64,000 nucleotides of DNA from Pragia fontium DSM 5563 = ATCC 49100 (GCF_900112475.1 NZ_FOLW01000003.1:151763-215762); one strand, 5' to 3'. Counted from the first letter of the stretch, positions 53,042-63,879 are shown. Translations and numbers: made by a program. Notes: generated by a model not told the origin, from the letters alone.

Positions 53042-53621
53042 AGCAAACAGTCCTTGTTGCTTTAATCAGTATCGAATTTATTAAAGTAGGGAAAAAGAGA
53101 TGGAAAGGCAAAAACATATTTATTCAATGAGTTAGTGGCATTTAGGTATTGATTTTTATTAACTGAAGGGAAGTTCAGTTTATGGGTAGATAGAAAGTCG
53201 ATCAGATCTAAGAAGTACAACGTAAGTGTCTTAATTAAAAGGTAAATACTTACTAATTATTGCTTAATGGATCCCATATTTACACAGTCCGTATTATCTA
53301 AGATGAATCCGAATTAGAATTAAAAGGATCCTATCAATCACGCTGCTGCTGGTTTTTTTCACCAATTCCACAATGATAAAATTTTGAAAGGGTTTTTATT
53401 GGATTACAGTTTTTGAAAGAGCTTGAGAAAATCGCTGATTTCGGAAGAATAGGAAAAATGAAATACTGAAATTGATAACGTTAGTTATTCAGCTTAGTCA
53501 AGAGAGTCAATATAAGTCGCAGCGTTTTTAATAGTGCTAGGTTCAATACCAGATCTATACCTCTTTTGCATTGCGTTTGTGGTACAAAAAACTCGTGCGA
53601 CACTCTGCTTCAGGCACAAAA
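53042..53621. other. AT-rich non-coding region between the toxin and tRNA-Ile2
   Basis: About 580 bases with no convincing gene. It must hold the toxin promoter. A 25-codon open frame on the minus strand at 53494-53571 (start MQKRYRSGIEPSTIKN) could be a remnant but has no ribosome-binding site. Confidence 0.5.
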
Positions 53622-53645
53622 AAGCCCACTCTAAAAAGCGGGCTT
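53622..53645 (-). terminator. Terminator of the tRNA-Ile2 gene
   Basis: AAGCCCACT pairs with AGCGGGCTT with one mismatch around a 6-base loop. On the minus strand the stem is followed by a run of six T (GGGCTTTTTTGTGCC), as expected of a Rho-independent terminator 26 bases after the tRNA 3' end. Confidence 0.85.
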
Positions 53646-53671
53646 AACTCTCTATATCTACTACTAAAATT

Positions 53672-53747
53672 TGGTGGCCCCTCCCCGGTTTGAACGGGGG
53701 ACCAAGCGATTATGAGTCGCCTGCTCTAACCACTGAGCTAAGGGGCC
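53672..53747 (-). tRNA. ileX: tRNA-Ile2 with anticodon CAU (lysidine-modified)
   Basis: 76 bases including encoded CCA. Acceptor arms GGCCCC/GGGGCC, D-arm TTAGCTCAGTGGTTAGAGC, anticodon CAT at 53712-53714 in the loop CTCATAA, T-arm CCCCG-TTCAAAC-CGGGG. Sequence matches the ileX-type isoleucine tRNA that reads AUA after TilS adds lysidine to C34, not an elongator methionine tRNA. Located next to mug and rpoD, as ileX is in E. coli. Confidence 0.93.
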
Positions 53748-53889
53748 AAGTGGCGGGGATTATACGGTAATCTTTAGCGCTTAGTCCATAGCTACTTAAT
53801 GCAAACGTTGGTTTTCTGTACAGTTGTAGGTGATTGTATTTATTGATAGCGTAAGCATTGGTGGTTCGTGCGTTAATTTTAGGAGCTCT

Positions 53890-54390
53890 ATGACTAACGA
53901 TATTTTACGTCCCGGCCTGCAGGTGGTGTTTTGCGGTATTAATCCCGGTTTAACCTCGTCTTCTGACGGATTTCATTTTGCCAATCCGACTAATCGGTTT
54001 TGGAAAGTGATCTATCTGGCTGGATTGACCAAAACCTTGTTAGCGCCGCAGGATGAGTTGATGCTGTTGGATAATCATTGCGGTATCACCCGGTTGGTTG
54101 ATCGCCCGACGGTAAGAGCCGATCAACTCTCGGCGGATGAATTAAAGCAGGGGGGAGAGGCGCTGATTAATAACATTAAACGCTATCAACCTCGCGCCGT
54201 GGCGATATTAGGTAAGCAGGCTTATCATCAGGCCTTTGGCGTACGTAATGCTAAATGGGGAAAGCAGGACATCTGTATTGGTCAAACTCAGGTTTGGTTA
54301 TTACCCAATCCAAGCGGTTTAAATCGAGCGACGCTGGAACAGCTAACCGCCAGCTATCATGAGTTGGCAGTGGCGTTAAAAATGGTTTAG
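53890..54390 (+). CDS. mug: G/U(T) mismatch-specific DNA glycosylase Mug
   Basis: 166 residues from ATG 53890, preceded by AGGAG; a longer frame to 53830 is not used (E. coli Mug 168). Removes uracil and ethenocytosine from mismatches. Active-site motif GINPGL with Asn18-equivalent, and NPSGLNR near the C terminus; [17 protein letters not shown] matches the family. Adjacent to rpoD, convergent, with a strong shared terminator. Confidence 0.94.
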   Translation: MTNDILRPGLQVVFCGINPGLTSSSDGFHFANPTNRFWKVIYLAGLTKTLLAPQDELMLLDNHCGITRLVDRPTVRADQLSADELKQGGEALINNIKRYQPRAVAILGKQAYHQAFGVRNAKWGKQDICIGQTQVWLLPNPSGLNRATLEQLTASYHELAVALKMV

Positions 54391-54409
54391 AGGCTGAATT
54401 TAGGCCAAT

Positions 54410-54436
54410 AAAAAACCCCGGAGACCGGGGTTTTTT
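54410..54436. terminator. Bidirectional terminator between mug and rpoD
   Basis: A-run, ACCCCGG, AGA, CCGGGGT, T-run: perfect 6-bp GC stem plus A/T tails of six on both sides. Ends both mug and the rpsU-dnaG-rpoD transcript. Confidence 0.92.
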
Positions 54437-54454
54437 GCTGTCAATCAGACAAGA

Positions 54455-56296
54455 TTACTCATCAAGGAAGCTGCGCAGAACTTCTGAACGGCTTGGATGA
54501 CGTAATTTACGTAACGCTTTCGCTTCGATCTGACGAATACGCTCACGGGTTACGTCGAACTGTTTGCCGACTTCTTCCAGCGTATGGTCAGTATTCATAT
54601 CAATACCGAAACGCATGCGCAGTACTTTGGCTTCACGAGCTGTCAGACCAGCCAGAACGTCGTGCGTTGCTGAACGCAGGCTTTCCGAAGTAGCGGAATC
54701 CAGCGGCAGCTCGAGGGTGGTATCCTCGATAAAATCCCCTAAATGAGAATCTTCATCGTCGCCGATTGGCGTTTCCATGGAGATTGGCTCTTTGGCGATT
54801 TTCAGCACTTTACGGATCTTATCTTCCGGCATCAACATACGTTCAGCCAGCTCTTCCGGCAGCGGTTCACGCCCCATCTCTTGCAGCATCTGGCGAGAAA
54901 TACGATTGAGTTTGTTAATGGTTTCAATCATATGCACCGGAATACGGATGGTACGCGCCTGATCGGCAATCGAACGGGTAATCGCCTGACGAATCCACCA
55001 AGTGGCGTAGGTTGAGAACTTATAACCACGGCGGTATTCAAACTTGTCTACTGCCTTCATCAGACCGATGTTACCTTCCTGAATCAAATCCAGGAACTGT
55101 AAGCCACGGTTGGTGTATTTTTTAGCGATAGAAATAACCAGACGCAAGTTCGCTTCAACCATCTCTTTCTTCGCACGGCGAGCTTTAGCTTCACCGATAG
55201 ACATGCGACGGTTGATATCTTTAACCTGTTCAATGGTTAAGCCGGTTTCTTGTTCAATTAACTGCAGTTTTTGAATGCTGCGTTCAATTTCTTCAGTGGT
55301 ATCTTTCAGCTTTTCAGACCAAGGCTTACCCAGCGCAATGGCGCTATGGAACCAAGCCATATTGGTTTCATTGCCGGCAAACAGGGTGACGAAGTTTTTC
55401 TTCGGCATCTTGCTTTGCTCAACACACAACTTAAGAATTAAGCGTTCTTGAGTACGAACGCGATCCATCATTTGGCGCATGTTGTTGACCAGATAGTCAA
55501 ACTGCTTAGGCACTAAACGGAACTGTTTAAATACTTCAGACAGCTGAACGATCTCGTCTATCGCTTTTTGATGGCTGCGGCCAAACTCTTTAATGGCTTT
55601 ACGCGCAGCTTCATACTGCACACGCAGGTCATTGAATTTTTCACGAGCGAGTTCTGGATCGATACCGATATCTTCATCAGAATCGGAATCATCCTCGTCT
55701 TCATCCTCATCATCGTCGTCTTGCTCTTCGGTGGAGAGCTCCGAGCCTACATGAGTAGCCGCCGGACCGATGGTGTCATCGGCATTCGGATCGATAAACG
55801 CGGTAATAATGTCAGACAGGCGTGCTTCACCGGTTTCAACGCGGTCATATTGCTCAAGCAGATAGGTAATCGCTTCCGGGTATTCAGCAACGGAGCACTG
55901 AACCTGGTTGATCCCTTCTTCGATGCGTTTTGCAATATCGATCTCGCCTTCGCGGGTTAAGAGTTCAACGGTTCCCATTTCACGCATATACATACGTACG
56001 GGATCCGTGGTCCGACCGATTTCGGATTCAACACTAGAAAGCACCTGTGCAGCAGCTTCTGCTGCATCTTCGTCGGTATCTGCCGTGTTTTCTGCGAGCA
56101 TTAGATCATCGGCATCAGGTGCTATTTCCATAACCTGAATACCCATATCATTGATCATCTGGATGATATCTTCGATCTGATCTGAATCGATGATATCTTC
56201 TGGCAGATGGTCATTGACTTGGGCATAGGTCAGGTAGCCTTGCTCCTTGCCAAGGGTAACAAGAAGTTTAAGCTGTGACTGCGGGTTTTGCTCCAT
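54455..56296 (-). CDS. rpoD: RNA polymerase primary sigma factor RpoD (sigma 70)
   Basis: 613 residues, same length as in E. coli. Region 1.1 at the N terminus ([25 protein letters not shown]), an acidic spacer typical of enteric sigma 70 ([19 protein letters not shown] at about 190-210), and regions 2-4 with [11 protein letters not shown] and [17 protein letters not shown] at the C terminus. Last gene of the rpsU-dnaG-rpoD operon. The 160-base gap after dnaG probably holds internal promoters. Confidence 0.98.
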   Translation of the reverse strand: MEQNPQSQLKLLVTLGKEQGYLTYAQVNDHLPEDIIDSDQIEDIIQMINDMGIQVMEIAPDADDLMLAENTADTDEDAAEAAAQVLSSVESEIGRTTDPVRMYMREMGTVELLTREGEIDIAKRIEEGINQVQCSVAEYPEAITYLLEQYDRVETGEARLSDIITAFIDPNADDTIGPAATHVGSELSTEEQDDDDEDEDEDDSDSDEDIGIDPELAREKFNDLRVQYEAARKAIKEFGRSHQKAIDEIVQLSEVFKQFRLVPKQFDYLVNNMRQMMDRVRTQERLILKLCVEQSKMPKKNFVTLFAGNETNMAWFHSAIALGKPWSEKLKDTTEEIERSIQKLQLIEQETGLTIEQVKDINRRMSIGEAKARRAKKEMVEANLRLVISIAKKYTNRGLQFLDLIQEGNIGLMKAVDKFEYRRGYKFSTYATWWIRQAITRSIADQARTIRIPVHMIETINKLNRISRQMLQEMGREPLPEELAERMLMPEDKIRKVLKIAKEPISMETPIGDDEDSHLGDFIEDTTLELPLDSATSESLRSATHDVLAGLTAREAKVLRMRFGIDMNTDHTLEEVGKQFDVTRERIRQIEAKALRKLRHPSRSEVLRSFLDE

Positions 56297-56457
56297 AAGA
56301 CGGTATCCACACTTCAGAGTATTAAATTTTTTATCGGCTAAAGCCGGTAATCATAAGTCGTCGGGCTAATTTATTCAGCTGTCGCCTTTGTTAACAGCTA
56401 TGCGCAGGATTTCGTTCCTGCAATGAGCGGCACTTAAGCCGTTAATTCTGTTAAAAA

Positions 56458-58209
56458 CTAATCTTTTTTCGCCAAGGCCATATTTAATGACCAGAGCTCT
56501 TTACGTTCGTCGGCATTCAGGCCGTGTGTTCTGTCGCGAGCGATCAGCTCTTCCTGTCGCTGTTCCAGAACTGAGTCATACAGTTTGGCTAATGTATCGA
56601 TAAATGTTTCTTCAATCATGTCCTCTACAATCATGTGGTTCCATGTTGCCAAGGTTTCAAGCTGTTGACTGAATTTATTACCTCGATATAGCTCTAAAAG
56701 CTGCCCGGTAGTTAAACCAGGCTGTGCCAGACAGGTTTTTACCAACTCGATAAATAGCGGGACTCCGGCCAGACCGGTTTGTTCCAATCCCTGTATTGAG
56801 GGTACCTGTGTTGCTAACTCTGGTCGTTGGATTATCAGTCCTATCAGTACGCGCATGGTAGTGCGCTTTAGCTGTGGAGCCTGATAACCTTGCTGTTCAG
56901 ACTCAATGGTTTTGGGCATCAGTTTATCAAGCTGGCTATCATCTAAAATACCGAGTTTCTGACCCAACTGCTGGCGTAAATACAAACGCAGTGTCTCGCC
57001 GGGCACCTTGGTAATTAAAGGTAATGCCAGTGTACTCAGTTTAGCACGTCCATCAGGCGAGCTGAGGTCAACCTGAGGCATAAGTGTATCAAATAGAAAC
57101 ATAGAAAGTGGTTGGGCTTGTTCCAGACGCTGCTCGAAAGCCTCTTTACCCTCTTTCCGTACTAATGTATCTGGGTCTTCACCCTCGGGTAAAAACATAA
57201 ATTTAAGCTGGCGGCCATCGGTCAGATAGGGCAGTGCGGTTTCTAAAGCGCGCCATGCTGCTTCCCTACCTGCATTATCGCCGTCGTAGCAGCAGATAAC
57301 GTTGTCCGTGCTGCGAAACATTAACTGAATATGCTCTGCGGTCGTGGAGGTACCCAACGAGGCAACGGCATAATTGATGCCAAACTGCGCCAACGCCACC
57401 ACATCCATATAGCCTTCAACCACCAGCAGCTTAGCCAACTGATTATGATTGAGCTGGGCTTCATACAGGCCATATAGCTGGCGGCCTTTATGGAATATCT
57501 CTGTTTCTGGCGAATTCAGGTATTTCGGTGTTCCACTGCCTAAAATTCGACCGCCGAAGGCAATCACACGACCGCGTTTATCGCGGATTGGGAACATCAC
57601 GCGTTCACGAAAGCGATCGTAGGTACGGCCGTTATCATTAGTCACTAACATTCCGGCATCGCTGAGTGATTCGCGATTCTCCGGTGAACGACCAAAACGT
57701 TTTAATACGTTATCCCAGCCGGAAGGCGCATAGCCAATGGCGAAGCGTTGGATAATATCGTCGCTTAGACCTCTCTGCGCCAGATAATTGCGCGCTTCTT
57801 GAGATTGAGGCTGGGTTAATGATTCCTGATAGAACTGGGATAGCGGTTCCATCAGTTTGTAAAGGCTTTGCCTCTGGTGTCTCTCAAGCTGACTACTGCC
57901 GGTTCCCGATTCGTAAGGAACCTCGAGACTGTGCATCGTGGCCAGCTCTTCAATACTTTCCACAAACTCTAATCGGTCAAAGTTCATCAGGAAATCAACG
58001 GCGTTGCCGTGAGCTCCACAACCGAAGCAGTGGTAAAACTGTTTCTCACCGTTTACGGTAAAAGAGGGCGTTTTTTCATTATGGAACGGACAACAGGCGT
58101 GATAATTCTTGCCTTGCTTTTTCAGCTTCACACGGGCATCTATAAGATCGACAATGTCCGTACGGGCCAGCAAGTCATTGATAAATACGCGTGGGATTCG
58201 TCCTGCCAT
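56458..58209 (-). CDS. dnaG: DNA primase DnaG
   Basis: 583 residues (E. coli 581). Zinc-ribbon at about 40-65 (CCPFHNEKTPSF with CFGCGAHG), RNA polymerase core with EGYMDVVAL and the TOPRIM acidic motif CYDGDNAGREA, and the helical C-terminal DnaB-binding domain. Makes RNA primers at the replication fork. 149 bases after rpsU; second gene of the macromolecular synthesis operon. Confidence 0.98.
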   Translation of the reverse strand: MAGRIPRVFINDLLARTDIVDLIDARVKLKKQGKNYHACCPFHNEKTPSFTVNGEKQFYHCFGCGAHGNAVDFLMNFDRLEFVESIEELATMHSLEVPYESGTGSSQLERHQRQSLYKLMEPLSQFYQESLTQPQSQEARNYLAQRGLSDDIIQRFAIGYAPSGWDNVLKRFGRSPENRESLSDAGMLVTNDNGRTYDRFRERVMFPIRDKRGRVIAFGGRILGSGTPKYLNSPETEIFHKGRQLYGLYEAQLNHNQLAKLLVVEGYMDVVALAQFGINYAVASLGTSTTAEHIQLMFRSTDNVICCYDGDNAGREAAWRALETALPYLTDGRQLKFMFLPEGEDPDTLVRKEGKEAFEQRLEQAQPLSMFLFDTLMPQVDLSSPDGRAKLSTLALPLITKVPGETLRLYLRQQLGQKLGILDDSQLDKLMPKTIESEQQGYQAPQLKRTTMRVLIGLIIQRPELATQVPSIQGLEQTGLAGVPLFIELVKTCLAQPGLTTGQLLELYRGNKFSQQLETLATWNHMIVEDMIEETFIDTLAKLYDSVLEQRQEELIARDRTHGLNADERKELWSLNMALAKKD

Positions 58210-58358
58210 TAAGCCTCAATTCGTAAATCCATAAATGAGAATAAGCCGCGCATCCCTTCCGGAAAGCACGGCATACTTATATGCAGTTAGCTATTACTAG
58301 CTTTAGCTACACGACCAACCTGCGCATTAATCGCGCGCTCGGAGCTATCCGAAAGAAA

Positions 58359-58586
<228 letters not shown>

Positions 58587-58763
58587 TCAATAGAAATCGG
58601 TTTTGCTGCTGGCGCTAGTGCCAGCCATATTCAAAATGGTGCGGAATTCTACTGCGAATAGGGGGCGCTTGTAAAGTCCTGTTACCGATTCATTCACCGG
58701 TATCTCAGATAAAACGGCCTTTATTCGTGATATAAATTTTCGCAATGGTGCTATTGCCTTGAA

Positions 58764-58798
58764 ATAGCGAGTCAGGAAATGGATTCCTAACCCGCTAT
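58764..58798 (-). terminator. Stem-loop at the 3' end of the VWA lipoprotein gene
   Basis: 15-bp imperfect stem with two mismatches that become G-U pairs only in the minus-strand RNA, ending 21 bases past the VWA gene stop. Few T residues follow, so it is a probable rather than certain terminator. Confidence 0.6.
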
Positions 58799-58818
58799 GA
58801 CTGAGGCTAATCAGCGGG

Positions 58819-60369
58819 TTACTTGTCTTCTTTACCTTTTACCGGAGAAGCTTTTGGTAACGCTTCTTGGGCATTTTTTACCAGTTGGATAAATTCACCA
58901 CGTAGTTCAAATTTATCGCTACCTTGACCCTCATTAGCCAGTTTTAGCGTGTCATTCAGGGTAAAGTTACCGGTAGTGACACCACCATCTTTTAGCTGTT
59001 GTGCAAAGGCAGCGACGGCCGCAGCAAAGCGGAAGTCTTGGCTGCTGTCTTTCAGCGGGGTATTCATCCGTGATGCAGGAACCGGTAGCTCAATGCGCTG
59101 AGAGTCACCCTGTGCGGTTGGTTTGTGATAACGCAGATGAACCATGGCCATTTCTTTGGTCTTGCTCAGGTAGCTGCTGTTTGATGGCGTATAAATCGGG
59201 CCAAACTCCTGACCGGCCCAGCTTCCAGCATCGCCTGCTGGAATCACTTCATAGAGCGCCGTTAACGTTTGACCGGTCACCACGATGCCTTTATTGGCTG
59301 ACTCATTGTCCGTAGCCGGTGCCTGATAGCCCAGCAATCGATAGGCTTTCACATAGCTTGGGTTAAACTCCACTTTCATGGAGAAGTCCTTGGCGACTGG
59401 CGTTTGCGTTGAACGTAGTTGTTCAGACCAGATTTTATCGGCATCGCGTTGGTTATCAATGTAGCTATAGACACCGTTTCCTTCATCGGCGATTTCAGCC
59501 AGTGAGGATGGGGTAAATTGTGTCGCGGTAAAGCCTAAAGCGGTCAGGGAAACGCCAGAATTTTGCTGATTGGCAAAAAAGTTCTGTGCTTCTGCGATGT
59601 CTTTAAACCCGGCGCTGAAATTGCTGTTTCCGGCCAGAATAACGCGGTTGATACCATCAGTGAGGTAATGTTCCTTAGCCAGTGAATAGGCTTGGCTCAG
59701 GCGATCGGTATCCTTGTTGGCCTTCCCACTTTTCAGATTATCAATGGCTGACAGCATTTTATCTTTACTGCTGCCGTAGGTTGGGGCTAATAACACACCG
59801 TTGTCACCAGCGGTGGTGATAATCGCCAAACTATCCTGTGCGGTAAGCTGATTAACCAGACGCGTCAGGCTGAGTTTTATAAGAGATAGGTCGCTACCAT
59901 CCGCACCAACAAATACCACCAGATTGGCCGCACGGCGTTCGCTGGTCTGGGCATCATCGGCTTTTATCGCCACGCGCAATAAGCGAGTGTTAGGATTCCA
60001 CGGGGTGTTAGCCATTTCACTGACAGCGGAGAAAGGAATACGTCCCTGAGTTTGTGGATAGTCGTAAGGGAAGAAATTCACCCATTCAGCAAGCTGGATA
60101 CCGTTCTTAGCAGGGAGTTCAGAACGAACCAGAGCACGGCGCATATTGTTATAGCTACCGTTGTTCTGCCCGGCAGACATCAGCACTTCAGGCCCGGTTT
60201 GGGCATTGGCTTTATGGGCAGATTTTGTTATTTGATCCGCAGAACCCGCCGTCTTTACTGCAGCAGGAAGATTCATATTTGGATCGGTTGAGCTACAGCC
60301 GGCGAGTACCAGTGCACTCAACAATGCCAGGGAATGAATTCCGCGTTTAACACTTTGAGCTTTAGTCAT
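58819..60369 (-). CDS. VWA-domain lipoprotein (YfbK-like), atypical MIDAS
   Basis: 516 residues from ATG 60369 (MTKAQSVKRG); the frame extends upstream without a site. Lipoprotein signal ends LVLAGCSS, so Cys is lipidated; Ser follows, consistent with outer-membrane sorting. An N-terminal YfbK-like segment (YNNMRRALVRSELPAKNGIQLAEWVNFFPYDYP) precedes a von Willebrand factor type A domain (about 148-330). The MIDAS motif, usually DxSxS, reads FVGADGSDLS here, with the first Asp missing. E. coli YfbK is 575 residues. Function unknown. It splits the tsaD/rpsU junction, which is gene-free in E. coli. Confidence 0.85.
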   Translation of the reverse strand: MTKAQSVKRGIHSLALLSALVLAGCSSTDPNMNLPAAVKTAGSADQITKSAHKANAQTGPEVLMSAGQNNGSYNNMRRALVRSELPAKNGIQLAEWVNFFPYDYPQTQGRIPFSAVSEMANTPWNPNTRLLRVAIKADDAQTSERRAANLVVFVGADGSDLSLIKLSLTRLVNQLTAQDSLAIITTAGDNGVLLAPTYGSSKDKMLSAIDNLKSGKANKDTDRLSQAYSLAKEHYLTDGINRVILAGNSNFSAGFKDIAEAQNFFANQQNSGVSLTALGFTATQFTPSSLAEIADEGNGVYSYIDNQRDADKIWSEQLRSTQTPVAKDFSMKVEFNPSYVKAYRLLGYQAPATDNESANKGIVVTGQTLTALYEVIPAGDAGSWAGQEFGPIYTPSNSSYLSKTKEMAMVHLRYHKPTAQGDSQRIELPVPASRMNTPLKDSSQDFRFAAAVAAFAQQLKDGGVTTGNFTLNDTLKLANEGQGSDKFELRGEFIQLVKNAQEALPKASPVKGKEDK

Positions 60370-60668
60370 TTCTATCTCAATCAAATGGTTGTTTGGCGTG
60401 GATGGATATAAAGAAAAGCGAAGCATACCCAGAGATTCTGGTGTGCTGCAAGCGACTTTATGCGTAGTTTAGCGAAATCTATAGGCTGCTGTCGCTATTT
60501 CATTATATTCAGTAGAATTTTTCTTCTGGTGAGTGATTATTTATTTCGAGCATACGGTCTGTGATATCATTTAGCCCATAGATGTATCAGCAGATGCGCT
60601 GTTTCTCGGGGTTACCCTTGGAAATACAGCGGGGCTAAATAATGAATTCAGAGGCTGTTTAACGGGTT

Positions 60669-61688
60669 ATGCGTATTTTAGGTATCGAAACGTCGTGTGA
60701 TGAAACGGGTGTCGCGATTTATGACGATCGGCAAGGGTTATTGGCAGATCAACTGTATAGTCAGGTTAAACTGCATGCTGATTATGGCGGCGTTGTTCCT
60801 GAGTTAGCCTCTCGCGATCACGTGCGTAAAACTGTGCCATTGATTCAGGCCGCGTTAAAACAGGCCAATTTACAACCGACAGATATTGATGGCGTAGCCT
60901 ATACCGCAGGTCCGGGGCTGGTTGGAGCCTTGTTGGTTGGCGCTACCATTGGGCGTTCTCTGGCGCTGGCGTGGAATGTACCTGCCATAGCGGTTCACCA
61001 TATGGAAGGACACTTGTTAGCCCCGATGCTGGAAGATAATCCTCCGCAGTTTCCTTTTGTCGCTTTGCTGGTTTCCGGCGGGCATACTCAACTGATTAGC
61101 GTGACTGGCGTTGGTGAATATCAATTGCTGGGCGAGTCGATTGACGACGCGGCAGGTGAAGCATTCGATAAAACCGCCAAGTTACTGGGGCTCGACTATC
61201 CAGGTGGCCCGATGCTGTCAAAAATGGCGCAGCAAGGGGTGGCCGGTCGTTTTACCTTCCCACGCCCTATGACCGATCGTCCCGGTATGGACTTTAGTTT
61301 TTCCGGATTAAAGACCTTTGCCGCTAACACCATTCGCCAATCCGGCGATGATGAACAAACGAAGGCGGATATTGCCAAAGCGTTTGAAGATGCGGTAGTT
61401 GATACGCTGGCGATTAAGTGCCGTCGTGCATTGGAAGAAACAGGATTTAATCGCTTAGTGATGGCCGGTGGCGTAAGCGCTAACCGCACTTTGCGTAGCA
61501 AGCTGGCGGAGATGATGAAACAGCGCAAAGGTGAAGTGTTTTATGCCCGCCCTGAGTTTTGTACCGATAACGGTGCCATGATTGCCTATGCTGGAATGGT
61601 ACGCTTAAAAGCGGGTGAGCACAGTGGGCTTGAGTTGACCGTACGGCCGCGTTGGCCGTTGGAGCAACTGCCGGCAGTGAAAGTGTAA
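60669..61688 (+). CDS. tsaD: tRNA t6A synthesis protein TsaD (YgjD/Kae1)
   Basis: 339 residues (E. coli 337). Adds threonylcarbamoyl to A37 of ANN-decoding tRNAs. Iron/zinc ligands in [10 protein letters not shown] at about 110-120, ASKHA-type fold with [22 protein letters not shown], and [11 protein letters not shown]. Divergent from rpsU in most enterics, with the VWA gene placed between them here. A bidirectional terminator follows. Confidence 0.96.
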   Translation: MRILGIETSCDETGVAIYDDRQGLLADQLYSQVKLHADYGGVVPELASRDHVRKTVPLIQAALKQANLQPTDIDGVAYTAGPGLVGALLVGATIGRSLALAWNVPAIAVHHMEGHLLAPMLEDNPPQFPFVALLVSGGHTQLISVTGVGEYQLLGESIDDAAGEAFDKTAKLLGLDYPGGPMLSKMAQQGVAGRFTFPRPMTDRPGMDFSFSGLKTFAANTIRQSGDDEQTKADIAKAFEDAVVDTLAIKCRRALEETGFNRLVMAGGVSANRTLRSKLAEMMKQRKGEVFYARPEFCTDNGAMIAYAGMVRLKAGEHSGLELTVRPRWPLEQLPAVKV

Positions 61689-61710
61689 TAGAACTTTCCG
61701 TTTAAATAGC

Positions 61711-61738
61711 AAAAAGCGCGTAATTTACGCGCTTTTTT
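61711..61738. terminator. Terminator between tsaD and plsY
   Basis: AAAAAGCGCGTAA pairs with TTACGCGCTTTTT (13 bp with a very short loop; in RNA the GCGCG stem with a 7-base loop is the realistic core). A-run on the left and T-run on the right make it work in both directions. Confidence 0.92.
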
Positions 61739-61761
61739 GTAATTGAATATGGGGTAAGTAA

Positions 61762-62403
61762 CTATTCAGATTTATCATCCGAATCGGTAACTGTATTTTC
61801 TTTTTTCTTCTTTCTGAACCGATCCCAAATTTTACCTTCCTGACCGCGCCACAGGCGCTGAATGTTGTCATGATGGCGCATTAACACCAGACAGGAAAGC
61901 ATAGCAACCGGGAAGGTAAACTGGGGCTTGAACCACCAAGTATAAAACGGAGCAATCAGCGCACTCACAATCGCACCCAGTGAGGAATAACCACTCAGTA
62001 ATACCGTTAAGAGCCAGGTTCCAGTCATCAGGCCGGTGAGATCCCAGCCAATTGGGGCAATGGCACCAAATGCGGTGGCGACGCCTTTGCCGCCGCGAAA
62101 ATGGAAGAAAATCGGATAGATATGGCCTAAGCAGGCCGCAATGGCAGTCAGGCCAAGATACAGCGGAGAAAGATTCAGTTTATAAGCAACCCAAACCGGT
62201 ATCATGCCTTTTAATACATCAAAGATTAATACTGCCGCCGCCGCGGTTTTTCCGCCGATGCGTAGCACGTTGGTTGCTCCGGGATTACCGGAACCATGTT
62301 CTCGTGGGTCGGGCAGCTTGGCGATACGACAAACCAACACTGCGCTGGAAATAGAGCCACATAGATAGGCGATAATGATCATGCCAAGCGCGATAGCACT
62401 CAT
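61762..62403 (-). CDS. plsY: Acyl-phosphate:glycerol-3-phosphate acyltransferase PlsY
   Basis: 213 residues (E. coli 205). First acylation step of phospholipid synthesis. Five membrane helices; conserved loops [25 protein letters not shown] and a third near 150 are present. The C terminus is basic ([15 protein letters not shown]). Divergent from folB, as in E. coli. Confidence 0.95.
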   Translation of the reverse strand: MSAIALGMIIIAYLCGSISSAVLVCRIAKLPDPREHGSGNPGATNVLRIGGKTAAAAVLIFDVLKGMIPVWVAYKLNLSPLYLGLTAIAACLGHIYPIFFHFRGGKGVATAFGAIAPIGWDLTGLMTGTWLLTVLLSGYSSLGAIVSALIAPFYTWWFKPQFTFPVAMLSCLVLMRHHDNIQRLWRGQEGKIWDRFRKKKKENTVTDSDDKSE

Positions 62404-62510
62404 AAACTCGATTCCATCTAATAATTGTCGTTTTACTCATTGCTAACATGGATAATACGCATATTCTGCCCGAAGTGGTATGTCTTAATTGAAAAACTGA
62501 GAGTGGTGTA

Positions 62511-62870
62511 ATGGATATTGTATTTATAGAACAGCTAAACGTTATTACAACTATTGGGGTTTATGACTGGGAACAGACCATCCGTCAGAGGCTAATTTTC
62601 GATATCGAAATGGGCTGGGATAACCGTAAAGCAGCGGCCAGTGATGATGTTGCCGACTGTCTGAGCTATGCGGATGTGAGTGAAGCGGTGATTCAAAAGG
62701 TTGAAAACGAGCGTTTTGCCTTGGTTGAGCGCGTTGCGGAGGAAGTGGCCGATTTATTGATGAGTCAGTTTTCTATTCCTTGGATCAAAATTAAAGTGAG
62801 TAAACCCGGCGCTGTCGCAGAGGCGAAACAGGTCGGTGTAATCATTGAACGTGGTTCCCGCTCAGTTTGA
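62511..62870 (+). CDS. folB: Dihydroneopterin aldolase FolB
   Basis: 119 residues (E. coli 122). Converts dihydroneopterin to hydroxymethyl-dihydropterin in folate synthesis. MDIVFIEQLNVITTIGVYDWE at the start, LSYADVSEAV, and the catalytic-lysine segment KVSKPGAVA near residue 100. Lies between plsY and uppP as in E. coli. Confidence 0.95.
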   Translation: MDIVFIEQLNVITTIGVYDWEQTIRQRLIFDIEMGWDNRKAAASDDVADCLSYADVSEAVIQKVENERFALVERVAEEVADLLMSQFSIPWIKIKVSKPGAVAEAKQVGVIIERGSRSV

Positions 62871-63024
62871 CGGTAATTGTTTAATTTACCATCGGTTATC
62901 ATGCCCGAATGAAACTAAATATGTTGCTTTGTGTCTGAGTTAGACAGCTTTATAAACAATAAGCGCTGTACAGACTATAGTTATTATTTATTTTATTTTT
63001 CTTCTTTAGCAAGGAATAACATTG

Positions 63025-63846
63025 ATGGGCAATTTCCACGATCTGGTGGTTGCATTTATTCTCGGAGTTGTTGAGGGATTAACAGAGTTCCTACCGGTTT
63101 CGTCGACGGGTCATATGATCATTGTTGGTGAACTGTTAGGCTTTTCCGGTGATAGGGCTTCAACCTTTGAAGTTGTTATACAGTTAGGTTCTATTCTTGC
63201 CGTTGTTGTGGTGTTCTGGCGCAGATTGTTTGGTTTAATCGGTATTCATTTTGGTGAAGTACCCCATGAAGGGAGAGGTAAGGGGCGCTTAACGCTTGGT
63301 CATATTATTCTGGGCATGCTGCCGGCGGTAGTCGTCGGATTCGCCTTGCACGATATGATTAAAGCGAATCTATTTGGCGCTAAAACCGTCATGTATGCGC
63401 TGATTGCCGGTGGTTTATTGCTGATCGCTGCGGAGTTGCTGAAACCGAAAAAACCGCGGGCGGAAGGTCTGGATGATATGACTTATCGTCAGGCTTTTAT
63501 AATTGGTTGTTTCCAGTGTTTAGCATTGTGGCCGGGTTTCTCCCGTTCAGGGGCAACGATTTCTGGGGGAATGCTGATGGGCGTGAGTCGTTATGCGGCA
63601 TCTGAATTCTCTTTTATTCTGGCGGTACCGATGATGTTGGGTGCCACCATACTGGTGATGTATAAAAGTATTGGCCTGCTGGTGTGGGACGATCTGCCGA
63701 TGTTTACCGTTGGGTTCTTCACCGCATTTGTTGTCGCACTATTGGCGATTAAAACCTTTCTGAACCTGATTAAACGTTTTTCGTTTATCCCTTTCGCGAT
63801 TTATCGCTTCTTTGTGGCCGGCGTTATCTATTTGGTGTTTTTCTAA
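63025..63846 (+). CDS. uppP: Undecaprenyl-diphosphatase UppP (BacA)
   Basis: 273 residues, as in E. coli; ATG 63025 with AAGGA nine bases ahead, not the TTG three bases earlier. Recycles undecaprenyl pyrophosphate at the membrane; overproduction gives bacitracin resistance. Conserved catalytic loops [12 protein letters not shown] at about 21-32 and [15 protein letters not shown] at about 168-182, within eight membrane helices. Confidence 0.95.
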   Translation: MGNFHDLVVAFILGVVEGLTEFLPVSSTGHMIIVGELLGFSGDRASTFEVVIQLGSILAVVVVFWRRLFGLIGIHFGEVPHEGRGKGRLTLGHIILGMLPAVVVGFALHDMIKANLFGAKTVMYALIAGGLLLIAAELLKPKKPRAEGLDDMTYRQAFIIGCFQCLALWPGFSRSGATISGGMLMGVSRYAASEFSFILAVPMMLGATILVMYKSIGLLVWDDLPMFTVGFFTAFVVALLAIKTFLNLIKRFSFIPFAIYRFFVAGVIYLVFF

Positions 63847-63879
63847 TCGTTAACGTTTGAATTGATATTTTAGCCTGAG

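Noticed and set aside
51237..53671. Attachment-site repeat of the tRNA 3' end at the far side of the toxin islet
   Set aside because: No second copy of the tRNA 3' end was seen near 51.2 kb.
53672..53747. Elongator tRNA-Met
   Set aside because: The anticodon is CAT, but the body matches the ileX-type isoleucine tRNA and the mug-rpoD context agrees.
55568..55960. 130-codon frame antisense to rpoD
   Set aside because: It mirrors the acidic spacer of sigma 70 and has no ribosome-binding site or homology.
58210..58358. Terminator/attenuator between rpsU and dnaG
   Set aside because: Known in E. coli; here only a short TAGCT-TT-AGCTA palindrome is visible, without a T-run.
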